Source: Myxococcales bacterium (GTDB lineage Bacteria; Myxococcota_A; Polyangia; Polyangiales; JADJMO01). Taken from it: DNA of 64,000 nucleotides. Under the pieces are notes generated by a model that saw only the letters and a program-made list of their open reading frames with translations, did no database searches and was not told the origin of the DNA. Below are positions 54,244 to 62,892 of the stretch, piece by piece; position 1 is the first letter of the stretch, and each line of letters begins with the position of its first letter. Both the position numbers and the translations under genes were made by a program. The stretch covers positions 62,001 to 126,000 of the forward strand of contig JADJMO010000026.1 in assembly GCA_016709545.1 (NCBI GenBank). The letters run 5' to 3'.

Positions 54244-55047
54244 TCGCGACGGCGGCGCGAAGGGGACCTCCCGACGGGTGGGGCGATGCCACCCGGTCCG
54301 GACGAGCCACGTGCGCGGCGCGGACACGGGCGGGTCGACGCCCGGCAGCGCGTAGCGCACCGACGCGGCGGGCAACCCGAGCTGCACCCAGTCCGCGAAC
54401 GCGGGCGCGCTCGACCACGGATCGGCGAGGGGTGCGCCCGGCACGTGGCGGGCGTGGTTGGCGAGCACGTAGCGGATGACGTTGCGCACCTCGGTGGGCG
54501 AGCGGAGGGCCCGCGCGTGGTAGCGCTGGGCGAGCACGCGACCGCGACGCCCCATGACGCGGTTCAGGCGGCGCGCGATGCGGATGGAGAGCGAGCGCAT
54601 GGCCCGGGTGAGGGCGGCCCGGTCCTCGGCCTCGACGACGAGGTGCACGTGGTTCCCTTGCACCGAGAAGTGGGTGACCCGGGCGCTCGAGGGCGACAGC
54701 AGCGCCCGCAGCGCGCGATCGATGGGCCGCAGACACCGCTGGGCACGCAGGTTCCACACGTGCTCGGCGAAGCGCAACGTGACGTGCAGCGGGCACTCGG
54801 CGGCGAACGACGGCCGGCGCCGGTGCGACACGGAGCCCGGCTTGCTCGGCCGCCCCGCCCCCTTGCGAGCCCCTCCCCGCGGTCGCGCCGCCGCGACGTG
54901 TGCGCTCGCCCGCGCGCCGCCCGCGCCGCCAGCGAGTGGGCCGCCAGCGAGTGGGCCGCCAGCGAGTGGGCCGCCAGCGAGTGGGCCGCCAGCGAGTGGG
55001 CCGCCAGCGTGGCGGACCTCGCGGGTGGGCTTGCGAGAGCTGGCCAT
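54241..55047 (-). CDS. REP-associated tyrosine transposase (RAYT, Y1_Tnp-like)
   Basis: A 268-residue single-strand transposase of the IS200/RAYT superfamily. The HUH metal site is in FSVQGNHVHLVVEA and the strand CPLHVTLRF precedes it; the helix VRNVIRYVLANHARHVPG, with DPWSS, carries the catalytic-Tyr region typical of RAYTs. An N-terminal basic region holds five GGPLA repeats encoded by a 15-bp tandem repeat. RAYTs mobilise small palindromic (REP) sequences and are usually single-copy and domesticated. No flanking terminal repeats are seen. Confidence 0.85.
   Translation of the reverse strand: MASSRKPTREVRHAGGPLAGGPLAGGPLAGGPLAGGPLAGGAGGARASAHVAAARPRGGARKGAGRPSKPGSVSHRRRPSFAAECPLHVTLRFAEHVWNLRAQRCLRPIDRALRALLSPSSARVTHFSVQGNHVHLVVEAEDRAALTRAMRSLSIRIARRLNRVMGRRGRVLAQRYHARALRSPTEVRNVIRYVLANHARHVPGAPLADPWSSAPAFADWVQLGLPAASVRYALPGVDPPVSAPRTWLVRTGWHRPTRREVPFAPPSR
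54931..55005. repeat. Five tandem copies of a 15-bp unit
   Basis: AGCGAGTGGGCCGCC repeated five times exactly, in frame inside the transposase gene, giving GGPLA five times. Exact repeats suggest recent slippage and likely length variation between strains. Confidence 0.95.
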
Positions 55048-55105
55048 GCATTGAATATGGCACATGTTGCTGGGTGCGCAAGGGGGACAGGACCCCGACG
55101 TGGGG

Positions 55106-55111
55106 TAGGAT
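55106..55111 (+). promoter_or_regulatory. Candidate leaderless -10 box (TAGGAT)
   Basis: TAGGAT ends exactly 6 nt before the ATG at 55118; GGGACA 16 nt upstream is a weak -35. Confidence 0.5.
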
Positions 55112-55117
55112 GGCGCG

Positions 55118-56799
55118 ATGGGTGCCACGGTGATCGTCGGGGGGCGGGTGCGCACGCTGGCCGGTGCGGACGCGGAGGCGCTCGCGTTCGCCGACGGGCG
55201 GATCGTCGCGGTCGGGGAGCGGGCCGAGGTGTCGCGGGTGGCCGGGGAGGGCGCCGCGGTGATCGACGGGGCCGGGCTGACCGTGGTGCCCGGGTTCGTC
55301 GACGCGCACCATCACGTCTCGATCGCGGCCCTCTACGGCGGGGCGGTCCAGCTCGGGGCGGTGACCGACATCCCCGCGCTGCAGGCGGCGCTCGCGGCGG
55401 CGTCGCGGGCGCTGCCGGAGGGGCGCTGGCTCGTGGCCATGAACTGGGACGAGGGCCGGCTCGCGGAGCGTCGCCCGCCCACCCGCGCCGAGCTCGACGA
55501 CGCGGTGCCCGATCGTCCGCTGTTCGCGCTGCACCAGACGTGTCACCGCGCGCTCGCGAACAGTCGCGCGCTCGCGCTCGCGGGGATCGACGCGAGCACG
55601 CCCGAGCCGTCGGGCGGACTCATCCAGCGCGGGCGCGGGGGCGAGCCGACCGGCCTGCTGGTCGAGCGCGGCATGAGCCGGGTCGAGGCGCGGGCGCGGC
55701 CCGACCTCGCCACCTACGACGCGGCCGGGATCTTGGCGCGCATGAAGGAGCACTACGTCGCGCTCGTGCGGGTCGGGCTCACGCGCGTCGTCGACACCGC
55801 GGTGCCGGCCGAGCTCTTCACGCTCTACCGCGAGCTCGCGCGGCGGGGGACGTGCTCGTGCCGACCCACGTGTGTCCGGTCTCGACCACGGGGTACCTCG
55901 AGGAGCCGTGGGACGCGCTCGACGGCCCCACCACGGGTCACACCGAGGGCCCGCTGACCGTCGGGCCGGTGAAGCTCGTGTTCGACGGCGCGCCCGGGTG
56001 CTCCATGTGCCTCACGTGGTGGCAGTCGATCGGCGCGAGCGTGCGGACGATGGCGCTCGCGATGCGCCTCGGGTCGTGGGACCCGGTGCGCACGATGATG
56101 TCCGCCGAGCCGCGTTTCGGCCGCGAAGTGCGGTCGGGGATCGCGATCTACCGGCGCGAGGAGGCCGAGCGCGTGGTGCGCGGGGTGGTGGAGCGCGGGT
56201 TCTCGGTGGCCACCCACGCCATCGGCAACGAGGCGATCGACGTCGCGCTCTCGGCCTACGCCGCCGCCGGCGCGGGCCTGCACGGCGCGGGGGTGCCGCG
56301 CATCGAGCACGCGTCGTTCCTCGATCCCGAGCTCGTGCGGCGCATGGCGGGCGCCGGCGTCGCCGCGGTGGTGCAGCCGTCGATGATCGCGATGCCCATG
56401 CTGTCGACCGCCTCGCCCATCTCGGGGCTGCCGTTCTTTCCGCTGCGGTGGCTGGTCGACGCGAAGGTGCCCGTCGTCGGCAGCTCGGACTACCCCGTCG
56501 ACGTGTTCGATCCGCTGGCCGGCATGCGCACCGCGATGCTCCGACGCAACGGGCTCGGCACCGTGGTCGAGCCGGGCCAGGCGCTCACCCTCGACGAGGC
56601 GCTCGCCATGTACACGCGCGCGGCGGTCGAGGTGATCGGCTGCGCCGCGGAGGCCGGCACCCTGGAGGTCGGCAAGCGCGCCGACCTCGCGCTGATCGAG
56701 GGCTTCGAGGGTGAGCTCGCCGCGGCCCGCGTGGTCGCCACCTTCGTCGACGGCGTCCAGGCGTTCGCGGCCGCCGGCGACATTGCTGCCAGTTCCTGA
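55118..56799 (+). CDS. Amidohydrolase family 3 (YtcJ-like), frameshift at 55845-55849
   Basis: About 561 residues when repaired. N-terminal strand layer, then metal-binding VVPGFVDAHHHVS; the YtcJ pattern continues with GRWLVAMNWDEGRL and LHQTCHRALANSRAL. After the break come VFDGAPGCSM, the metal His in FSVATHAIGNEAIDVAL, PRIEHASFLDPE and the Asp in VGSSDYPVDVFDP, ending with VGKRADLALIEG. The frame changes in a run of five G; a sixth G gives RRGDVLVPTHVC without interruption, so a read error is likely. The enzyme hydrolyses a C-N bond; substrate unknown. A repeat copy overlaps its stop codon. Confidence 0.85.
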
Positions 56800-56801
56800 C
56801 A
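56787..56801 (+). repeat. Repeat copy overlapping the amidohydrolase stop (TGCCAGTTCCTG motif)
   Basis: TGCCAGTTCCTGACA includes the TGA stop codon of the amidohydrolase gene. Confidence 0.55.
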
Positions 56802-56855
56802 GCGCGCCTCGGACCCTGCGCGATTGCCGCCGGTCGGGGTCTCGACGAGACTGGC

Positions 56856-57994
56856 GTGGTGGATTTCACCTCCCTCGGTCTCGCGCTCGACGACGACGCC
56901 CGACGGCTCCTGCTCGCCGCGCTCGCCGCCGCCAACGGCACCCGCAAGGTCCGGCTGCTCGAGCCGGCCCACCTCGTCGCCGCGGCGGCCGAGGCCCTCG
57001 AGAGCCCCGCGGGCTACGCGGTCCGGCACGGCGGCGAGGCGAACGACGGGACCCAGCGCACCACGCTGTGCCTGGCCTATCGCGACGCCGAGGGGGTGAC
57101 GATCGGCGTCGGCCTCTCGGGCGCGGCCGGCGCCGGACCCGGTCGTACGTGGAAGGCGCTGCAGCCGTGGAGCAAGACCGCGCCCGAGAAGAACCGCGCC
57201 GCGCTCGAGCGGTGGGTGCGCGCCAGGGCCAGGACCGGGTGCGCCTCTCGATCGTCGGACCTCCCCGGGTCGCCGCTGCGCCCGGCCGCTCGCTCGAGGC
57301 GCTCCTCGCCGCGGTGATCGCGGAGCCCAATCGCGACGAGCCGCGCGCCGTGCTCGCCGACGCCTGGATCGAGGCGGGCGATCCGCGGGGCGAGTATGTC
57401 GCGCTCCGCCTCGCGACCGCCCGCCGCCCCGATCCCGAAGCGACCCGCCGCGCCGACGCGCTCGAGGCCGAGCACGGCGCGCAGTGGACCGAGGAGCTGC
57501 GGCAGTTCACGCTCAAGCAGCGGTTCTCGCGCGGCTTCGTCGAGGAGGTGGCGATGCGCGCGACGACGTTCGCGAGCGAGGCGCCGCGGCTGTTCCGCCT
57601 CGCGCCCATCACGTCGGTGGTCCTGCGTGGCGCCGACGTCCCGGCGCTCCGCAAGGTCGCCGCGCAGCCGCTCCTCGCGCGGGTCCGCCGGCTCGTGATC
57701 GACCGCAGCGTGAAGGACGTCGGCGCGCGGATCCTCGCCGGAGCGCCGATCGCTGGCCTCCGGGAGCTCGAGTGTGGTGGCTGCGGCTTCTCGACCGCGG
57801 GGATCGCCGGGATCCTCGCCGCCGCGCCGGCGCTCGAGTGGCTGCACCTACGCGCGATGGGCGCCTCGCTCGCCGAGCTGGTCGAGCGCCACCCGACCCT
57901 CCGCGTCTCGGTGGTAGCGGCGCCGCGCGAGCCGAAGGCGGTCGCGCTCCTCGCGAGCGGTCGCGTGGTGCGAAGGCGTCCCACCCGACACTGA
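56856..57994 (+). CDS. TIGR02996-type protein with an unknown N-terminal domain, frameshift at 57226-57228
   Basis: About 379 residues when repaired, starting at GTG 56856. Residues 1-125 (VDFTSLGLALDDDARRLLLAALAAANGTRK, YAVRHGGEANDGTQRTTLCLAYRD) are of unknown type. The C-terminal part has the TIGR02996 signature (LEALLAAVIAEPNRDEPRAVLADAWIEAGDPRGEYVALR), typical of myxobacteria and planctomycetes, followed by leucine-rich-like strands. The two halves are in different frames; one extra G in the run at 57226-57228 joins them as WVRARGQDRVRLSIVG. Function unknown. Confidence 0.75.
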
Positions 57995-58002
57995 GAAGTT
58001 GC

Positions 58003-58017
58003 TGCCAGTTGCTGCCA
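58003..58017 (+). repeat. Intergenic repeat copy (TGCCAGTTGCTG motif)
   Basis: TTGCTGCCAGTTGCTGCCAG region between the TIGR02996-type gene and the small membrane gene; the 15-bp core equals the copy at 51763. Confidence 0.6.
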
Positions 58018-58024
58018 GCGCGGC

Positions 58025-58252
58025 TCAGCGCTCGACTTCGCCCTCGCCGGTCGAGGACGCCACCGCCGCCTGTGCCCGCTCGCGCCACCGCTTGTAGAGC
58101 CCGACCCCGAGCAGGGCCGGCGTGGCCACCACGCAGATGGGGCACGCCGCCGCGCCGACGATCGCGCCGACGACGCCGATCGCGCCCACCCCGGCGCCCA
58201 TGAGGAGGAACTCGGTGCTCTCACGGCCCTTCGGCTTCTCGTCTTCGCTCAT
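58025..58252 (-). CDS. Small membrane protein
   Basis: A 75-residue protein with a charged N-terminus (MSEDEKPKGRESTEF), a Gly/Ala-rich hydrophobic region of about 40 residues carrying a Cys-Pro-x-Cys (VGAAACPICVVATPALLGVGLYK) and a basic then acidic tail. Probably one long or two short membrane helices. The CPxC could bind metal or form a disulfide. Function unknown. Confidence 0.6.
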   Translation of the reverse strand: MSEDEKPKGRESTEFLLMGAGVGAIGVVGAIVGAAACPICVVATPALLGVGLYKRWRERAQAAVASSTGEGEVER

Positions 58253-58284
58253 GGGGGTTCGAGCACGCGAGCTCGGTGGAGGGT

Positions 58285-58512
58285 TCACCCGCGGCGATGG
58301 CCGTCGGTGGGGAAGGCCGCGTCGAGCGCCTCGTCGAGCCGCTCCGTGGCGGGACCGGGGACGAGCTGCGCCACCATCGCGCGCAGCTCGGACGCCCCGC
58401 AGCCCGCGCCGGCGAGCGCGCGCAGATCCGCCTCGGTGGGCTCGTAGCCGTCGTGGTCGACGCGCCGGACGAGACCCTGGAGCAGCGCCTGGGGCGTGAT
58501 GCAGTGGCACAT
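58285..58512 (-). CDS. Small hypothetical protein
   Basis: A 75-residue helical protein (ALLQGLVRRVDHDGYEPTEADLRALAGAGCGASELRAMVAQL) with an N-terminal MCHC that could bind a metal. It lies 13 bp downstream of the thioredoxin gene and 32 bp upstream of the small membrane gene on the same strand, so the three probably form one operon. No family recognised. Confidence 0.55.
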   Translation of the reverse strand: MCHCITPQALLQGLVRRVDHDGYEPTEADLRALAGAGCGASELRAMVAQLVPGPATERLDEALDAAFPTDGHRRG

Positions 58513-58525
58513 CGGATCGGAGCCC

Positions 58526-58894
58526 TCAGGCCGCCGCGGTCTTCTCGGCGACCTTCTTCTTGACCGCCTCCATGTCGAGCGCCTTGGCCTGCTGGATGAG
58601 GTCCTCGAGCGCCGCGGGCGGGAGCGCGCCGGGCTGCGCGAACACGACGACGCCGTCCTTGATGATCATGAGGGTGGGGATGGATCGGATCTGGAAGGCG
58701 CCGGCGAGGTCGGGGCTCTCCTGGGTGTCGACCTTGCCGAAGGTGACGTCGGGGTGCTTCTCCGAGGCCTTCTCGAAGACCGGCGCGAACGCGCGGCAGG
58801 GGCCGCACCAGCTGGCCCAGAAGTCCACGAGGACGATGCCGGGCTTGGTGGCGTAGGTGTCGAAGTTGTCTCCGGTCAGCTCGATGGTGGCCAT
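58526..58894 (-). CDS. Thioredoxin
   Basis: A 122-residue thioredoxin: active site WASWCGPC at about residues 28-35, cis-Pro in IRSIPTLMIIKDG, and the usual central VDFWAS strand. A charged C-terminal tail (KALDMEAVKKKVAEKTAAA) extends past the normal end by about 12 residues. Cytoplasmic disulfide reductant. GAGGAG 6 nt upstream of the ATG shows a classical leadered mRNA, in contrast to the leaderless genes. Confidence 0.95.
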   Translation of the reverse strand: MATIELTGDNFDTYATKPGIVLVDFWASWCGPCRAFAPVFEKASEKHPDVTFGKVDTQESPDLAGAFQIRSIPTLMIIKDGVVVFAQPGALPPAALEDLIQQAKALDMEAVKKKVAEKTAAA

Positions 58895-59078
58895 GCGGTC
58901 TCCTCTTTCCTGTCCCTTGAGAGGCAGGAACCGATCAAAAGGATTCGCGGCGGAGGCGCCCTCGCATTTCTGTTTCCACGTAAGGGTTTCGTTAGAAACG
59001 ACCCCTAGAACGAGGACCATGGGCGAACGTCCTGGCGGCCACGAGCCGACCGACGCTCCGCCCGGCACGGAGTCCTCC

Positions 59079-59759
<681 letters not shown>

Positions 59760-59810
59760 CCGCGCGGACCGGCTCTCACGAGGTGCGTCGAACCCGCGGC
59801 GCACCTCGCC

Positions 59811-60482
59811 ATGGACCGCCCGACCCAGCGCATCCTGCTCGTCGAAGACGACCCAGAGCTCGGCGCGCAGGTCGTCGCCGATCTGCGTCGCGCCGGGTAC
59901 GAGGTCGACTGGCAGACCCGCGGCACGAGCCAGCACGAGGACCTCGGCGCCACCTACGCGCTCGTGATCCTCGACCTGATGCTGCCGGGGCTCCACGGCC
60001 TCGACATGCTCAAGCAGCTCCGCGTCCACTCCGACCTGCCCGTGCTCGTGCTCTCCGCGCGCAACGAGACCCCGGACAAGGTGCGCGCGCTGCAGCTCGG
60101 CGCGGACGACTACATGACCAAGCCGTTCTGGCCCGACGAGCTCCTCGAGCGCGTGCGGGCGCGGCTGCGACGCCCCGTGCTCGCGCGGGCCGGACGGCTC
60201 GAGGTCGGGCGACTCGTGCTCGAGCTCGGCGCCCGCAAGGTCTGGCTGGACGGTCGCGAGATCGACGTCACGCGCGTGGAGTTCGCGCTGCTCTCCCTCC
60301 TCGCGAAGCGGCCGGGCGAGGCCTTCTCGCGCGCGGCCCTGGTCGCGCAGGCGCTCGATCCGGAGCGCGACGGCACCGAGCGGACCCTCGACGTCCACGT
60401 GTCCCGGCTGCGCAAGAAGCTCGGAGGCGGAGACATGATCGCGACGGTGTGGGGCATCGGCTACCGGCTCGAGGAGCGATGA
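59811..60482 (+). CDS. OmpR/PhoB-family response regulator
   Basis: A 223-residue regulator. Receiver (1-118): acidic pairs in LLVEDDPEL, phospho-acceptor Asp in VILDLMLPG, Ser in VLSARNE and Lys in MTKPFWPDE. C-terminal winged helix (about 130-220) with VEFALLSLLAKRPGEAFSRAALV and DVHVSRLRKKLGGGDMIATVWGIGYRL. Its stop overlaps the start of the histidine kinase gene (ATGA), marking a cognate pair. Target genes unknown. Confidence 0.95.
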   Translation: MDRPTQRILLVEDDPELGAQVVADLRRAGYEVDWQTRGTSQHEDLGATYALVILDLMLPGLHGLDMLKQLRVHSDLPVLVLSARNETPDKVRALQLGADDYMTKPFWPDELLERVRARLRRPVLARAGRLEVGRLVLELGARKVWLDGREIDVTRVEFALLSLLAKRPGEAFSRAALVAQALDPERDGTERTLDVHVSRLRKKLGGGDMIATVWGIGYRLEER

Positions 60483-61894
60483 GCGCGCCCACCGCACGGC
60501 GCGGCCTGCGTCTTCGGGGACGCCTCGCCGTCACCGGGCTCGCGCTGGCCCTGCCCGCCATGGCGGCGGTGGTCTGGGGTCGCCACCAGTACCAGTGGCG
60601 CTCGGCGCAGGGCACGCTGCTGGACGTCGCGCGCACCCGCGTCGACAACGGCGGGCGCGCGATCTGCGACGGCACCGTGCGCGAGTGGCCCCCCTCGCCG
60701 CACGAGATGGGGCCGAGGAGCGGGGGCGCCGCGTTCGGTCGGCTCGTCGCCTACGACCGGGAGGGCAAGCCGCTCGATGGCGTCGGGCCGCCCCTCTTGC
60801 CCGCGCTCGAGGCGGCGCGTCGCGAAGGGCGAGACAGCGCCGTCGCGTCCGGCGACTTCGGCGGCCGCCCGGTCATCCAGGCCCTCCTCCGCGTGCCCTG
60901 GCCCGACGCGCGGTGCACCCACCTCGCCTTCGTGCGGCCGAGGCCGGCCGAGCTGCCGCACGATCCGCTCCCCGTCGCGCCGCTCGGCGGAGCCTTCCTC
61001 GTCGTCGGCCTGTTCCTCACCGCGCTCGGTCCCGTCGTGCGCCGGGTCCGACGCCTCACGGTCGACGTGCGGCGGTCGGCGGCGGGCGCGTACCTCCACC
61101 CCGTCGCGGTCGAGGGCCACGACGAGATCGCCGAGCTCGCCACCGCCTTCAACGGCGCGGCCGCCGAGGTGCGCGCGCAGATCGAGGCCCAGGAGCACCG
61201 CGAGCAGGTGCTGCGCGACTTCCTCGCGAACACCACCCACGACGTGGCGATCCCGCTCACCGTCCTGCAGGGGCGGCTCGCGACGATGCGGCGCGCGCAG
61301 GTCGCGGGCGAGCCCGTGCCCGCCGAGCTCGTCTCCCACGCGATCGAGGACGCGCACCACCTCGGCGCGCTGATCCACAACCTCGGCGCCGCCGCGAAGC
61401 TCGAGGCCGGTGAGCCGGAGATCGTGCGGGCGCCGGTCGATCTCGGTGGCGTCGTCCGGCGCTGCGTCGCGCGCCACCAGCCGCTGTCGGACCTGCTCGG
61501 GGTCGACCTCCAGGCGGCGGTGCCCGAGGCGCCGCTCTTCACCCGCGGGGACGTCACCCTGCTCGAGGAGGCGGTCGGCAACGTGATCTACAACGCCATC
61601 CACTACAACGAGCGCGGCGGCCACGTGGCGGTCGTGCTCGATCCGCTGCCGCCCGGGCGGTTCTCGCTCGCCGTCGCCGACGACGGTCCAGGGCTCGCGC
61701 CCGGCGAGGCCGCGCACCTGTTCGAGCGCGCCTTCCGCGGTCAGGGCGCCCGCGCGCGCAAGCCCGCCGGCCGAGGCCTCGGCCTCGACATCGCCAAGCG
61801 CGTGGCCGACACCCACGCGATCACCCTGACGGCCGAGGAGCCCGAAGAGGGTGGGCTGCGCATCTCGTTCGTGGGCGTGCTCACCAGCCCCTGA
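60479..61894 (+). CDS. Sensor histidine kinase
   Basis: A 471-residue kinase. TM1 at about 15-33, a periplasmic sensor of about 120 residues, TM2 at about 165-190 and a HAMP region. The phospho-acceptor H-box is LANTTHDVAIPLTVLQG, where His is followed by Asp instead of the usual Glu. ATP-binding motifs: N-box VGNVIYNAIHYNE, G1 VADDGPGLA, F-box LFERAF and G2 GRGLGLDIAKRV. It phosphorylates the coupled OmpR-type regulator; signal unknown. Confidence 0.94.
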   Translation: MSAPTARRGLRLRGRLAVTGLALALPAMAAVVWGRHQYQWRSAQGTLLDVARTRVDNGGRAICDGTVREWPPSPHEMGPRSGGAAFGRLVAYDREGKPLDGVGPPLLPALEAARREGRDSAVASGDFGGRPVIQALLRVPWPDARCTHLAFVRPRPAELPHDPLPVAPLGGAFLVVGLFLTALGPVVRRVRRLTVDVRRSAAGAYLHPVAVEGHDEIAELATAFNGAAAEVRAQIEAQEHREQVLRDFLANTTHDVAIPLTVLQGRLATMRRAQVAGEPVPAELVSHAIEDAHHLGALIHNLGAAAKLEAGEPEIVRAPVDLGGVVRRCVARHQPLSDLLGVDLQAAVPEAPLFTRGDVTLLEEAVGNVIYNAIHYNERGGHVAVVLDPLPPGRFSLAVADDGPGLAPGEAAHLFERAFRGQGARARKPAGRGLGLDIAKRVADTHAITLTAEEPEEGGLRISFVGVLTSP

Positions 61895-61951
61895 AATGAC
61901 GAACGCCCCGGCACGGCCGAGGCGCTCGAGAGGCCGGAGCCGCCGCGCGGG

Positions 61952-62056
61952 TCACTTCCCCTTCGCGGCCTGCTTCTCCTTCTTCTTCTTCTGCTTCTCC
62001 TTGGTGGTGAGCTTCTCTTGGTTGTTCTTCTTCGGCTTCTCTTGACCCTTGGCCAT
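61952..62056 (-). CDS. 34-residue highly basic small protein
   Basis: MAKGQEKPKKNN... to ...AAKGK, 34 residues, about half Lys, with no Cys. The start is strongly supported: TAGGAT lies exactly 6 nt upstream, the same leaderless arrangement as other genes here. Similar tiny Lys-rich proteins are scattered in GC-rich bacteria and are often missed; RNA or ribosome binding would be a guess. Confidence 0.6.
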   Translation of the reverse strand: MAKGQEKPKKNNQEKLTTKEKQKKKKEKQAAKGK

Positions 62057-62062
62057 GGGCCA

Positions 62063-62068
62063 ATCCTA
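62063..62068 (-). promoter_or_regulatory. Candidate leaderless -10 box (TAGGAT)
   Basis: Minus-strand TAGGAT ends exactly 6 nt before the ATG at 62056. Confidence 0.5.
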
Positions 62069-62124
62069 GCAGGTCGGCGCGCGCGCCTCGTCGACCGCGC
62101 AAGGCCGTGGCAGATCGCCCGGCG

Positions 62125-62892
62125 ATGCCCGAGCTTCGCCACCCCTACGCCCCGATCCGCGTCGCCAAGAAGCTCGAGGTGGGCGCCGAGATCGCGCTCG
62201 ACGCCGGCGCCACCAAGTCGCTGCGCTTCCGCGAGGTGAACGAGAAAGAGGCGTTCACCCTGCGCGACGCCGACGGCGCCTACTTCCGCGCCAGCGTGCT
62301 CTCGCTCTCGGCCGAGCGCGCCCAGGTGGCCATCTACGAGCGCATGCTGGGCTCGCCCGAGTCCGACGCGCGCATCACGCTGGTCTGCGCCGTGCTCGCG
62401 CGGCAGCGCATGCTGATGGTCGCGCAGAAGGCCACCGAGCTCGGCGTCACGCGCATCCTCCCCGTGTTCAGCGCGCACTCCGTGAACGCGGCCGGCCTCG
62501 CCCACGAGAAGGCGCACGCCTGGCCCGGGCAGACCCTGCGCGCCGCGCGGCAGTGCCGCCGCGCGAGCTTGCCCGAGATGCGCAGCACGATCCCGCTCGA
62601 GCGCCTGTTCGACGACCCGGTCTGGCAGGAGGCCGCGCTGCGCTTCACCCTCGACGATCGCACCGCGAGCGGACGCGCCGGCCTGGCCCGCGCGCGAGCC
62701 CGGCAAGCCGATCGAGGTGGTGTTCGCGGTCGGCCCCGAGGGCGGCTGGTCCGACGCCGAGCGCGCGCTGCTCGAGAAGAAGGGGCGCTCCCGCTCCGCC
62801 TCGGCGGCCGCGTGCTCCGCGCCGAGACCGCGGTGATCGTCGGCCTCACCGTGCTGCAGTACGCGCTCGGCGACCTTTCGGACGGGCGCTGA
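62125..62892 (+). CDS. rsmE: 16S rRNA (uracil1498-N3)-methyltransferase RsmE, with two compensating frameshifts
   Basis: SPOUT methyltransferase of about 256 residues. N-terminal PUA-like part (RVAKKLEVGAEIALDAG), then VLARQRMLMVAQKATELGVTRILPVFSAHSV typical of RsmE. The knot region is garbled in the straight reading: between about 62693 and 62785 the correct frame is shifted and gives EPGKPIEVVFAVGPEGGWSD and RALLEKKG, the conserved SAM-binding knot, before returning to LRLGGRVLRAETAVIVGLTVLQ. The two breaks fall in a CGCGCG repeat and a G run, so read errors are likely and the enzyme is probably normal. ATG 62125 (MPELRH) or GTG 62107 may be the start. Confidence 0.88.
   Translation: MPELRHPYAPIRVAKKLEVGAEIALDAGATKSLRFREVNEKEAFTLRDADGAYFRASVLSLSAERAQVAIYERMLGSPESDARITLVCAVLARQRMLMVAQKATELGVTRILPVFSAHSVNAAGLAHEKAHAWPGQTLRAARQCRRASLPEMRSTIPLERLFDDPVWQEAALRFTLDDRTASGRAGLARARARQADRGGVRGRPRGRLVRRRARAAREEGALPLRLGGRVLRAETAVIVGLTVLQYALGDLSDGR

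Noticed and set aside
54931..55005. CRISPR-like array
   Set aside because: Direct tandem 15-bp units without spacers, in frame inside a transposase gene; not a CRISPR.
61952..62056. Lanthipeptide precursor for the LanM-like protein
   Set aside because: The small peptide has no Cys and only two Thr, is divergently placed, and looks like a basic nucleic-acid-binding protein.
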